Positions 1-9,159 are shown, numbered from the stretch's first letter. The stretch: 20,194 nt of DNA from Cladophialophora immunda (GCF_000835495.1 NW_015622556.1:1-20194); one strand, 5' to 3'. The notes: generated by a model from the sequence alone, not told the origin. Translations and numbers: made by a program.

Positions 1-776
1 AAAAAAAAAATATTCTCCTGTACCGCCGAGAAAGTCTGAACTATTCAAGCTCGCGAGACGGTAGGCCTCGCTACGAGATCGTACAAGCCGAGGTTGGACC
101 TTTGGATAGGGGGACGATAGGGTAAGGAGACATCGACATTGAAGAAATCTTTCAGAAACGAGGACACAAGAGATGGAACGATCCGGCTATTTTTGCCGCG
201 AACCGCGATTTCGACGGTCGGCACGCTTAGCTCGAGACGTCTATCAGCTGCTCAACGCATTATTGGTAGTCACACCTCCCAAAATAATACCCACACCTGT
301 CCGCCGAGCAAGCTGTGAAGACCCGACCCGAATCACTGTCATGTCCTATGGCGGCATCTGGCCTATGCACCGGGTTACCTTACATTTCTTCATAGATTCT
401 GCGAGACTTGTCGTTGTCGTGGTCGCCGCTACCCTCACTGTCATCAGCTACAGGCCTAGTGGACACAATGATAGACCGTGGCCGCGACACAAGACTGGCG
501 TTCATGAATCATGAGCAGCTAGGCCGACCGGGCTGGTCACAGACATCGGGCTCGAGGGTCCCCTGCGCCAACGGATGCCGTTGCTTCTCCGGCGTGGACC
601 TGCACGGCGCCCAGCTGACTGCTCAGATCGTCGATGCAACTGTCGTCGTCGATGCGACACAGACGAACAAGTCGAGGCGAACGGACGAGCTCTAGTTCGC
701 GGCTCGTCGACGTGTTTCCAAACCTGGGGGCATCGGCCGCATCAGTGAGGAGCACGCCGCCATTTTGCATGTTAGC
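1..776. other. Spacer with no supported gene
   Basis: The window opens with ten A. Several short open frames of 74 to 113 codons overlap here on both strands, but none shows a recognisable domain or a convincing start context. Around 625-715 the sequence is rich in GTCG/CGAC steps, which opens frames on both strands by composition alone. This stretch is the 3' flank of the exonuclease gene on the minus strand, so its 3' UTR and terminator should lie here. I see no clear signal. Confidence 0.5.
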
Positions 777-1514
777 CTACCGTGTCTTTGCAAGACGTGG
801 TCCGACCGCCATATGCCGACCCTTGCCGTTGAACGTGTCGGTCTTGGACAGCCGAATACGTTCGTCGACAATTCCCTGGAGTTGCGCGGCTGGACCAGCT
901 TGCAACTTCCCGCCATACACGGCCAGAAGTTGAGGCATGAGCATCACGTCTTGCTCACAGTACTTGAGGATCTCATCCGACAAGGGTCTTTCGAGGAAGA
1001 CCTCGTACTTCCCTCCTTCCTCGGGTGCAAAGAGACGCCGCCCGCTCGCTTTGGCGAGGGACCAGCCGGGAATGGGGGGTAGGTCCTTTTCAATGCACTT
1101 GGCCAGCCCATTGACGTACTGGCCTCTCGGGTTCCTGGTGGCATACTCGATGACCTGGAGGTCGATGATGCCGGCGACGTTGACGCCAAAGTGGGCATAG
1201 AGGGCGTCCGAGTCGTTGCGAATGTCGAAGAAGACTTTGAGGGTGTTGGGAGACTCCAGCACAGTTTGAAGACTAGTCCCGTCCGCCGTGGTGAGGCGGA
1301 ACGCTTTCGCTCCAAGCCGGTAGACATCGACCAGGTAGACGACAGGGCTGGGTGGTATCAGCAACTGCATAATGGCAATCGTGCCTGAGCGGCCGAGGTT
1401 GACACCCTCCAGATCGACGAACATCAGCTGGTCCTGATCTGCCCCCACACGTTTTGTAATGAGAGCGAGTAGAGCATCAAGTTTGACTTCGTCGTCGACG
1501 ACGAACGGTGCCAT
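777..1514 (-). CDS. 3'-5' exonuclease domain protein, DEDDy (RNase D / EXD1-like)
   Basis: Predicted DEDDy-type 3'-5' exonuclease of the small fungal EXD1-like kind; these remove nucleotides from RNA or DNA 3' ends using two metal ions. All three exonuclease motifs are visible. Counting from the first possible ATG at 1568, Exo I is FVDLEGVNLGRSG with Asp52 and Glu54, Exo II is KVFFDIRNDSDALYAHFG around residues 111-128, and Exo III is KYCEQDV with Tyr203 and Asp207. The C-terminus (SKTDTFNGKGRHMAVGP) matches the usual family ending, so the gene looks complete and single-exon. I prefer the ATG at 1512-1514 (MAPFVVDDEV), which leaves about 33 residues before Exo I, as is usual in relatives. An in-frame ATG at 1566-1568 would add 18 basic residues. 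The substrate cannot be told from sequence. Confidence 0.86.
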   Translation of the reverse strand: MAPFVVDDEVKLDALLALITKRVGADQDQLMFVDLEGVNLGRSGTIAIMQLLIPPSPVVYLVDVYRLGAKAFRLTTADGTSLQTVLESPNTLKVFFDIRNDSDALYAHFGVNVAGIIDLQVIEYATRNPRGQYVNGLAKCIEKDLPPIPGWSLAKASGRRLFAPEEGGKYEVFLERPLSDEILKYCEQDVMLMPQLLAVYGGKLQAGPAAQLQGIVDERIRLSKTDTFNGKGRHMAVGPRLAKTR

Positions 1515-2637
1515 AGTGGAAGAAGCTCGACCTCGGGCGAGCAAGGTATTTTTCCGCATGGCTTTCATTCACCGAAGTCCGGTTGTACTTTATACAATCC
1601 GTACGGTGGCCCTCGCTCGTTCTCCGCGTGGTATGTCCCTCCACACGGCGCCACCACCAGATTTGCTCCTGTCCCTGCTTAAGCTTTCATACTTGTACGT
1701 TCATGGGTGAATCGGTGGCGCACCTCAACCAGCGAGGGACGACAATGGATGCTCATTGGTGCTGGTATTGAATCGGGGCCGAAAGGAGCTTTGATTCGCT
1801 TTTGGGCCCAACACAATGATCGCTTTTCCCACCTATAATAATCCTATATCCTTCGGTGAATCTCCGAAAGGAGTTGACTCGTCAATAAAAGTCACCCTTT
1901 CTGGTTAGCTAACACGGAGGAAGAAGAAGAAGACCCACTGCCTATCCAGTGGCTAGCCGCTAGAGCCTTCTCCCTTGATTGGCGTAATTGGACCTATACG
2001 CGGCTTCTTCCTACGGCGCGGGGTCGAAAATCCCGTGCACTTAGCCTCGACTACGAACAGTATTCGGCGATTGCCCAACATTGGCGAATGTCGAGAGCTC
2101 TTGCGTCCAAACCCGCCAATCACCGGTCATACTATTCCTCTAGCCATAACGAAAAAAAAGGCCGGAGACAAAAGTTCGAGTCAAAAACTCCGCAAGTCGT
2201 GAATGACTTTGCCGCCGTTCCTGACTCACTCACCCTTACTCGCTTCATCTTTTTTCGAGACGAACTAGTTAATACATATAGTACAGGCCTTACCACCCAA
2301 AATAGCTCAATCGAGAACGGAGTACGGAAACGAGCTGATAACAATAGGAGTCATGATAGTAAGAGGATGGCTGCTGCACTACATCATAGCGGGATATGTC
2401 GCTCGACTAAACAATCTTTCCCGAACCTGGTCGATGTTGCGGACATATTGTAATACCTTTTAAGCTAGTAGTTCCACTGGTCAGTATTTGGTCTAGCATT
2501 TGCTTTGGGTCTAGCAAATCATAATGAGATATATTTCAGTAAAAGCGATAGTATGATGTGTGTGCTTGCTTGTAAAGACGCCGACTGGATGCACGTTTCC
2601 ATGAATATTTCGCCGTCAGCTCATAGGTAGATCTCCC
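1515..2637. other. Spacer with one long unexplained open frame
   Basis: This holds the upstream region of the minus-strand exonuclease gene, then AT-richer sequence. CCGAAAGGAG occurs twice (near 1778 and 1864), each followed by a similar short sequence. From 1878 to 2453 the plus strand has an open frame of about 190 codons, described separately. Nothing else was recognised. Confidence 0.5.
1878..2453 (+). other. Long open frame without an early ATG, possible gene remnant
   Basis: The frame is free of stops from 1878 to the TAA ending at 2453, about 190 codons, but its first ATG is only at 2088 (121 residues from there). The part before the ATG reads like protein (EEEEDPLPIQWLAARAF, then SLDYEQYSAIAQHWR), and the middle is basic (NEKKGRRQKFESK). 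I recognise no domain. A stop-free run of this length is uncommon but not impossible by chance in 20 kb over six frames. It may be a 3' exon whose start lies in an unrecognised exon upstream, or a relic. Low certainty. Confidence 0.2.
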
Positions 2638-3056
2638 TCAATTGGGAGCAACCCTCTGTCCTTTGGCCAGGATGGAGTTGCTCTCGTGGGACGGGAGAGC
2701 AACGTGAGACGACAGAAATCCAAGGGCTATAGATCTGCGTGGTCGACTTGTGCGGTGATCTATCGATGGATGTCTCTGCTGTCTCTGGCCGCAATTCGTT
2801 TCGCAGCCCATAATTATGCTGAAACCGCAGGTGCACCTTTCAGAAAGCCAGGACAGAAGGTATCGTAGAATCGGTTTGGAGAACGTACGACCGCTGTCCC
2901 GGATGGGATGCGTATCCATCTTTTCAGCAATGAATATGTCCCTCTGCAGAACAAATTGATACAGTAGTGCAACGGCCATTGCGGCACCAGGAGTCCAGCA
3001 AACCACAGGTGTTGGTAGACATCGCCCAATCTCTTGAACCTGGATTCGGGAGCCAT
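2638..3056 (-). pseudogene. DUF6601-like protein relic, frameshifted
   Basis: Decayed member of the fungal family I know as DUF6601, whose function is unknown. Read on the minus strand from the ATG at 3054-3056, the first frame gives RLGDVYQHLWFAGLLVPQWP and LHY, matching the family pattern (R-hxxhHxxLWhAG followed by RPLH). At about 2955-2963 the match jumps to another frame: YQFVLQRDIFIAEKMDTHPI, then SGRTFSKPILRYLLSWL, then ALGFLSSHVALPSHESNS, corresponding to the family's core with its Q-x-D-x-H segment, the KPhPxYLL segment and the C-terminal SYxxLI.H/T stretch. The tail seems to shift frame again near 2655, since another frame reads KDRGLLPIEG, like the family's GLLP ending. Two or more frame changes make a working product unlikely. 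Identification rests on remembered family patterns; a profile search would settle it. Confidence 0.6.
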
Positions 3057-3527
3057 GGGGTGGGGGCTAGGTCAAGACCACCGATCGCGGTTCGATCGAC
3101 GGCGGGACAGAGGTATTCCGGCGGAAGCTCTGGCTTCTGTGGCGGGGAAGAGACCAGCAAGTCTGTGTAGAAGGAAGTCTTTTCCGGTTATCACGTATGC
3201 CCGAGCAGCGAGTCTTTTGAGGAAAGGCAGCACCTGGTAATTACATCGTTTATGGTCATCATCAGTGACACGGCTGAGCTGAATTGTTTTGGTTCCTTCG
3301 TTTTGATCCACTAAATTCGACGCTAAGCTTCAAACAGTCAAGCTGCCCGAAAGCTCGGCAGCAGTGTAGACCAGACCGTGCACCCCCAGGCGCTATACGG
3401 GGCTTCGAGGAATGGGCCAAGGTCATCGTCCCCTGCTCTGTGTCTGGTGTTAGTACTCTTTAACTACGGCCCAGATTGTTGGAGTGGGAATTCCCGTTCC
3501 CCATCTAGCGGGTGAGCGTCGCCGCCC

Positions 3528-3616
3528 TAGCTTCACCTCTGGCTCCCCCCAGCTCACCCAGCTCGCCCGCCCTAGCTGACCCCCCTCACCTCTAACTCAC
3601 CCTTGACTCACCCCAA
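3528..3616. repeat. Degenerate CTCACC/AGCTCACCC repeat patch
   Basis: Imperfect copies of a CTCACC core lie close together, with variants AGCTCACCC, AGCTCGCCC, AGCTGACCC and ACTCACCC, nearly all C/T on the plus strand. The string GCCCTAGCT occurs at both ends of the patch, and the preceding GCGGGTGAGCG is an inverted form of the same core. It could be a decayed short tandem repeat or the terminal part of an old element. No boundary or target duplication was found. Confidence 0.5.
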
Positions 3617-4450
3617 ATGCAGGACGCTAGGGGCTGAGTTACGCTACAGCATCTGACTGGCCGGTGGACCGTTGGGGGCCAACACCTGACAGCATGTCGT
3701 TCACTCTGTCCTGGCCAAACCCTTTTGACATCACCTGCCGGTCAGGCACACCCAACTCCGCTTCCTACGCCCTGCACCGCGTCCCGGTCATTCATTGACT
3801 CACTCTGCCGACAAGGTCTGGCTACTCGATGCACGATAAATGTCTATACACCGAGACCTCTCAACAAGATCGATGCGAGCACATATATCGGGAGGGAGTC
3901 CCCATCTGGGCAGTCAAAACTGGGAGAATATTTGAACGGCTGTCAGACGGGCTAATGGAACCTATTCGTCTATCTCTTCGAGACTTGATGAGGGAGACAT
4001 TCGAAATTATTCGCTACACTCGAAATCATTCGCTTATGCTGGCTCGTAGAGATTAGATTGAGTGAGCAGGGCATCGGGTCAAGCGTGGAGTCTGACTACG
4101 TCCACGCGCATGCGATCCTAGTAATCACCGTTGGGTGAAATGGCTCTACATCTCGCTGATGTACAGTATCACGGGGCATGTCTCAGGCGGAGTACCTCGA
4201 CGAGGATATGGTGGATCTTCGCGGAATCTTTCGCCACCTCCAGATAAAAAGACACGTTCTGATATGAGGGCAACATTGGCGGGGATGACGACGCCTGACC
4301 AAGCCTCTTCCCCTCCTAGGCTACGTGGACTTCATGAAACCGGTCTGAGTGTGAGCGAGAGCTATACATAGTAAGGCCAGCCAGCGGGAACTAGGGTCAC
4401 GCAGAGCGAATGCGATCCTCACGGTTCTTATCTGGTTGCTCGGGACCCCT

Positions 4451-4470
4451 GACAGACCCTGACAGACCCT
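4451..4470. repeat. 10-bp tandem duplication (GACAGACCCT x2)
   Basis: Two perfect adjacent copies of GACAGACCCT, preceded by a partial copy (GACCCCT). Probably a slippage product; no function suggested. Confidence 0.7.
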
Positions 4471-4911
4471 CCTCTTCCGCTGCGCAAGCTTCTTATGGAG
4501 TGGACACTGTCGGAACGATGGCTTCCCGCGTCATTGCCACCTGCTTGTGAGAAGGACGCATTCTTCATCCCCTACGGGAATTCGCGCATTCGACTAGGGA
4601 GAGTCCGTCATCACAGGGGTCAACAAAACCACGCTTTCTGTCCACTCGCACCGGTGGCCTACGGCGAACAGGCCTCAAAGGTGTACAGAAGGTCATCAGG
4701 CATTTCCCATTAACGCTCCCGCACCTGTCTGGGCTTGCTTTGAAATTGGACTGCCGAGGATTGGGTCTATCGAGAAAGGGTGACCCGGGAGCCTACCTTG
4801 GAGGATTAGTCTACACTCTTCTCCCACTCATTTCCCGCACTCTGCGCTTTCCAGAACAACGTCGTTCGCTTCGGCCCTTGCCCAGAGTCATCACCTACAA
4901 GAGGTGATTCG

Positions 4912-5121
4912 ATGACGATGCCGGGTTCAGCGAACTCCATCCTCCGGATTTCCCTCCTGACCGCCACCGTATTCCTTCTCGGAATTCTATTCTATCTGGC
5001 GTCCACAAGGGACGCGACCAGCACCTGGATGTTTAGGTTGAAAATCTACCTTGGAATGCTAGTTCTCTTTGCTATCATCCACCGGCTTCCGAAACCGAAT
5101 GCCTCGAAGACAGCTGCGTGA
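4912..5121 (+). CDS. Hypothetical small membrane protein (69 aa)
   Basis: Unrecognised. The frame codes for 69 residues with two hydrophobic stretches long enough to span a membrane: about residues 10-30 (LRISLLTATVFLLGILFYLA) and about 43-59 (KIYLGMLVLFAIIHRL). A short polar loop (STRDATST) lies between them and a basic tail (PKPNASKTAA) follows. The hairpin-like hydrophobic layout makes it more credible than neighbouring frames. There is no homology I can name, no intron signal, and two possible ATGs close together (MTM). It could still be a chance frame. Confidence 0.35.
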   Translation: MTMPGSANSILRISLLTATVFLLGILFYLASTRDATSTWMFRLKIYLGMLVLFAIIHRLPKPNASKTAA

Positions 5122-5871
5122 AGCCACGCACGACCGAACCGACAGAGACCTATGAAACGATTGGGATTGTGGCATCCGAGCCCGCGGAGGTGTGCTGGAG
5201 AGCCAGGGTTGGCCATTTGTGTTCTATTCACATAACTGTTCATGCGAGATGTTGAAGGCTGGGTGGTTGAAGAAGCTCTGCATTTAGTGGTCTACGACAA
5301 TAGCAGCTAATATATTCTACTCTGTTGATGGAAGAGAAACCTCACCGTAAAGCTGTCAAGATTCGTCAAGGGGCACGCATGACATGTCTCACCGAACGCT
5401 GCCGAACAAGCCTGTGACGGCGACCAGGGCCTAACACCCTCTTCAATGCCCCCTGGTAGAATGCCAGGCCAACCTCGAAGTACTTGGACCCGGAAAAGCA
5501 ATGGGACAGTTGGGAGCGTCATGATGGCGGCACGAAGCCACGGAAGAACTCACCAGGTTGCCATGTAGTTTGGTGCACCAGTCTACCCTGTAACCGGTTG
5601 GGCGAGGCGATCCCAACCCTTTTCCAGCCCGGTTGAACATGGCTCAGCTGTCTGCCGAGCAGGGGGATTCCTTCAGCGTTTTATCGGGCAACTGAAGAGT
5701 CGTATGAGTGCGCTAACCATGACAAGCCCAGGAGCACAGGGTGCCAGGCAGACCGATCCAATAACCAAGCATACTACTCTCTGGAGAAGAACCAACACCT
5801 ACTTATACAAGGTGAAGGACCCTACGCCGGTTGATCGACACACCGCCCCCCACAGTTCTTCGTTGGCCACC
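5122..5871. other. Spacer upstream of the ligase fragment
   Basis: No supported gene. The plus-strand frame of the ligase is open back to 5704 (56 extra codons), but those codons do not look like the family, and the better start is at 5872. The promoter of the ligase gene should lie here; I see no clear TATA box. Confidence 0.45.
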
Positions 5872-6838
5872 ATGTCGCTGCAATTTCTCGACATCTGTCA
5901 GCTTTTCGAGCAACTGTCGTCCTTGAAAAGTCCTGAAAGCCGCGAGTTAAACCTTCAGGAATGGTTTAAGCAGCATCAAAGTAGCATACAACGTCGAGGA
6001 GCCCCTGCTCTGGCTCTTTTGTCTTGCTTATTTCCGGAGAAACGGGCTGATCGGGTATATGCGTTGCGGACAAAACAGCTTGAGCATATGGTCACCAAAG
6101 CGGCTTGCTTAGGTCACTCTCGTGTCTCCGAGCTGCGGCGCCTACAAGGCCGTAATGGGATTGATTTTGCCTCTGCGGCCCAACAGGTTCTTTCGGCGAC
6201 GGACGATTTTTCGAATCCACCCCGATCACTCACTGTGGAAGAGGTGGACCATACTCTGGACCGATTGGCATCTACTTGCGTATTCCCGTCGCCGAAGCTT
6301 CAGGGATCCATCACCATTGGATACATTGAGGCCTTCGACGAACTGGTGCGTGTTCTTCGACGATTGCCCAGCGTTCGGATGAAATGGATGATCCGCCTAC
6401 TCTTTAAAAAATTTATGTTCGGTGGAGATCCCGGTCACCACGGCCTTACGGGCACTCCACTTTCTCATGCCTGACCTCCTTAAAGTGCGCACATCATTAT
6501 CAGACGCAGTCCAATTACTAGAGGCTAACACAATCAGCCAGCTCCCCGTATCTCCGCCTCCCAACCTGGAGAGATCGCTGAAAGAATCGGCCCGTGCTGA
6601 GATCGAGCCCTGTTTCGGGACGATGATCGGACTCCAAGAACTTGGCAAGACCCGTAGCATCCAACACTGTTGCCAGCTGGCCAGCCACAAAGAAGTCAGC
6701 GTGCAGAGGAAGTATGATGGCGAATACTGTCAGATTCACATCAGTCGCACACATTCTCAGCACCACATCACAATCTTCTCCAAGAATGGTCGAGATTCGA
6801 CCATGGATCGTGTCGGAGTGCACAATACCATCAAGTAA
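5872..6838 (+). pseudogene. ATP-dependent DNA ligase (ligase IV-like fungal family), frameshifted 5' fragment
   Basis: N-terminal and early adenylation part of a fungal ATP-dependent DNA ligase, an enzyme that seals nicks through a lysine-AMP intermediate. The start ATG at 5872 sits in a strong Kozak context (GCCACCATG). The N-terminal DNA-binding region is clear: ALLSCLFPEKRADRVYALRT, then SLTVEEVDHTLDRLAS, then MKWMIRLLFK. At the A6 run (6406-6411) the match moves to the next frame, as if one A had been added, and continues with EIPVTTALRALHFLMPDLLK. The nucleotidyltransferase motif I follows as VQRKYDGEYCQIHI, with the AMP-accepting lysine codon at 6710-6712, and then motif III (IFSKNGRDST). 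The frame ends after DRVGVHNTIK, where TAA lies inside a perfect splice donor GTAAGT (6835-6840). Motifs IV-VI and the C-terminal domains are not found downstream. So it is both frameshifted and truncated. Confidence 0.82.
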
Positions 6839-6879
6839 GTCGACTTTGGGAATACCACCTCGTTCGTAATCTCCGTTCT

Positions 6880-7436
6880 GCTGGTGTTTAACGTGGTGCA
6901 GAGTTACGCTAGTCGTAGATAGAGGGTTTTGAGTGGTTTCCCTGTTACCCACTTTGGCCTTGTTACTGACACTTTTCTTTTTCGGCTTCTTGTAGAGATT
7001 GATAAGGGCAGGACGCGGCTCAACGGATCGTTTCCGTTTCCTCGTCATTGTGTGAGATACATTCCCCTTATGAACAAGATGGGCGTCTGAGTCCAACTCT
7101 GCGCTTGTTCCTAAATCAGCACAGAGGTCCGCGGATGAAGGTGTATATTCAAGCTATCACACATTGCACGCACCCCTTCCATCATTGTCTTATTCAATTC
7201 CTCCATTTGCTCCATGTGCTTGAAGGCCTGTACTAATGCCTCTTCAATCCGCGATGTTCTGGCTTGAAGATTTTGTATCTCGTTCTGTACTATTCCAAGT
7301 CACAGGTCAGCCGTCTAGCTTCGCGTCATTCTCGTTGTTCGTCCCGGAACGACGCGTGCGTTCTTAACACCTGTCCCTCGCAGATGACAAGATCGAAACA
7401 TTGGCCGTGGTACGGACGATCTGGAGAGAACGTCAT
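6880..7436 (-). pseudogene. Decayed coiled-coil protein with basic C-terminus
   Basis: Only visible when three minus-strand frames are joined. From the ATG at 7434-7436 the first frame reads YHGQCFDLVICEGQVLRTH, then FRDEQRE, a TGA at 7326-7328, then REARRLTCDLE and a TAG at 7290-7292. From 7287 a second frame reads QNEIQNLQARTSRIEEALVQ and then FKHMEQMEELNKTMMEGVRA, a heptad-like coiled coil. Near 7140 it shifts again to SSADLCADLGTSAELDSDAH, then MTRKRKRSVEPRPALINLYK and KPKKKSVSN, with basic clusters like nuclear signals. The pieces fit as one protein of about 180-190 residues. An alternative is an 86-base intron from GTGTTA at about 7370 to the AG at 7288, but the 'intron' itself reads as protein. 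The 3' end is unclear because the last frame runs on antisense to the ligase. I do not know a name for this family. Confidence 0.5.
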
Positions 7437-7923
7437 GGCGGGGTACTGACTGGGTTTCAAGCCGAATTGGTTCGCAAGTACTCCGTGCAGTGATGTCTAG
7501 AAATTGCGCAATGACTTGTGGAACAAGGACCGGGTGACTCTTGCCCCAACCTGATGGGGAAGGTTAGCCGGGCGACACTTGCGCTTCCGTAATGTGCATC
7601 CTTAGCTAGATTCCTTAGTTACGCTGGTAACCAATCCAATCAACCAAGTAGTCCTCCAGTGACTACCGAGCGCCTCAGGCAAGCCGATGCCGCAAATTAT
7701 GGCATTGGGAGTGCCGGAGTGTTGTTGGCGATGGACCCCGTTTATCCTTACCTGAATTAGGCTAGTGGCTTAGGTAAAACCCCAAATGCTGAGGCGCCGC
7801 CAAGAACGTGAGGTAACGAAGCTAGTGGCCAAACCGCAGGCGCAACACTTCTAACAAAAGACCCATTGTTTGCGATAGCACTCCTACACCGTACACACAA
7901 CCAATTAGTGATGCATTACACTC
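7437..7923. other. Spacer with inverted repeats between relic and nuclease-like gene
   Basis: No coding frame. It holds two nested inverted repeats (7670-7797 and 7748-7777, listed separately) and the direct repeat GCTAGTGGC at 7761 and 7821. The promoters of the minus-strand relic and the plus-strand nuclease-like gene should both lie here. Confidence 0.5.
7670..7797. repeat. Inverted repeat GCGCCTCAG ... CTGAGGCGC with inner hairpin
   Basis: GCGCCTCAG (7670-7678) and its exact complement CTGAGGCGC (7789-7797) bracket 128 bases. Inside, TTACCT (7748-7753) and AGGTAA (7772-7777) form a second, smaller stem. The layout resembles a small foldback or MITE-like element, but no target site duplication was seen and the arms are short, so chance is possible. 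Confidence 0.35.
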
Positions 7924-9159
7924 ATGAAGACTGAGCTGTGCCCCCCCGTCGCAGAACAACGAGACCAGCGAATTAGTGAGTGGCTTGATGACATTCGCGA
8001 ATCATCGACATCGCAGATAGCCCTTCATCTTGACAGCCCCTCCCTGAAACGAAAATTGCAACCGTTGGAGAGTGACGATACTCCTCGAGCGAAGAGATCG
8101 CGACCAGATGACTTGCAGAGTCCGTCGCTAACAGGCAGTCGCAGCGCGCTTGACCTAGAGCATACTCCCTCTCTCACTACGCAGTCCTCACGTTCATCAC
8201 AAGCGACATCATCTCGCAGCCCGAGCCCCTCGAAGCGTGGTCGCGCACTCGCGATAAAATTCTCTGGACCTATTCTTCAAACTCTCGATGTTGACGAGGC
8301 TGCAAAGTGGACAGCCGCAAGAACTACCGAAGTGCCTTTGCTTGAAGACCTCTTCTCATGCGTTGCAAACACGGACGATGGGTGGCAAAATTCGCTGAGA
8401 GACGAAGACTGGCGCGGCATTCACAAGGAAGTGGGACGATGTCTGAAGAGAAAAGCAAATGAAGACTCGTGGAGCGATTGGGTAGTGCTGCCATCGTTAC
8501 AATTAGCCAGAAAACTATCAAAATGGCAGAGCTACGTTGATATTATTAATGTGTATGTGAAACATACTTAGGTCTATTAGCTGCTAACAATCTGCAGGAA
8601 ATCGATCGATATTGTACCCACCACCCTGCTCAGTGGCCGATACAAGAAACGGGTCGATTACTCCCTGGGCCTGGACATCACAGACACCGATATGTTCCCT
8701 GAGATTCAGCAGTCACTTGAGCCTCACACCGTGTCACAAAGTGATCATTGGCTACTCAACGATCGAGTCCTCTTCTCTCACATCGAGATCAAAGCAGAGT
8801 CGGATCGAGCTACCGCAGAGTCTCAGCTTAAGGTTTGGTGCACTGCCGGCTTTCGAAAGCAGGAGAGAATGTATAGACAAGCAAGACGCAATGAATCAAT
8901 AACCCCAACACTGGCACCGCAGCCTCTGTGGATCTGGGAGCAAGACAAGGTGCACCTGTCAATCGCGGTGATGGACTCAACGGAGAATAGGATCTATTTC
9001 CTCGATCGAAAAACATTCTTCGTCGACGGGGCGGAACCGAAGTCATTGCTACCAGTTTTTGGTACGATGATAGCGATTATTGACTGGGGTTACAATTGTT
9101 ATCTGCCTTGGTTCAGAGAATTGATAGGACAAGTGAACCTGAATGATAAGAATTCATGA
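7924..9159 (+). CDS. PD-(D/E)XK nuclease-like domain protein (fungal family), two exons
   Basis: Member of the large fungal family annotated as PD-(D/E)XK nuclease-like. Exons are 7924-8552 and 8598-9159, giving 396 residues. The N-terminus has the family's typical ISEWLDDI followed by basic clusters (LKRKL, PRAKRSR, residues 41-60), then a Ser-rich linker to about residue 108 and a helical region from about residue 112. The nuclease-like core lies in exon 2: GRYKKRVDYSLGLDI with Asp230, then LFSHIEIKAES with Glu273 and Lys275 as the E-x-K pair, then AESQLKVWCTAGFRKQ. This fits the D...ExK fold pattern, although nuclease activity of these fungal proteins is not established to my knowledge. 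Length is normal and there are no internal stops, so it appears intact. Joining across the intron is in frame and restores the conserved VDYSLGL segment. A nuclear location is inferred from the basic clusters. Confidence 0.82.
8553..8597 (+). other. Spliceosomal intron (45 nt) in the nuclease-like gene
   Basis: Donor GTATGT at 8553-8558, branch-like GCTAACA near 8583-8589 and acceptor CTGCAG ending at 8597. Without removal the frame ends at a TAG within 20 codons and the conserved core is lost; with removal the frame continues to 9159. The short length and branch sequence are typical of filamentous fungi. Confidence 0.82.

Larger units (their letters stand above)
3057..4911. other. Spacer with low-complexity CT-rich patch, no supported gene
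   Basis: Upstream of the DUF6601-like relic a minus-strand frame (3072-3311) could carry part of its N-terminus but shows no clear match. The rest holds only short frames below 80 codons with no recognisable domains. Two small repeats are listed separately: a CTCACC-rich patch at 3528-3616 and a 10-base tandem copy at 4451-4470. Confidence 0.5.

Noticed and set aside
944..1327. Second minus-strand frame within the exonuclease gene (127 codons)
   Set aside because: It is a Ser/Arg/Pro-rich shadow of the real frame, which contains all three exonuclease motifs.
6518..6880. Minus-strand frame continuing antisense to the ligase fragment
   Set aside because: The plus strand carries clear ligase motifs here, so this part of the frame is a shadow. 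Only the portion above about 6880 shows independent protein-like sequence.
6835..6901. 67-base intron (GTAAGT to GTGCAG) linking the ligase to a short second exon
   Set aside because: Splicing there gives only about nine further codons before a stop, and they do not match the expected ligase continuation.
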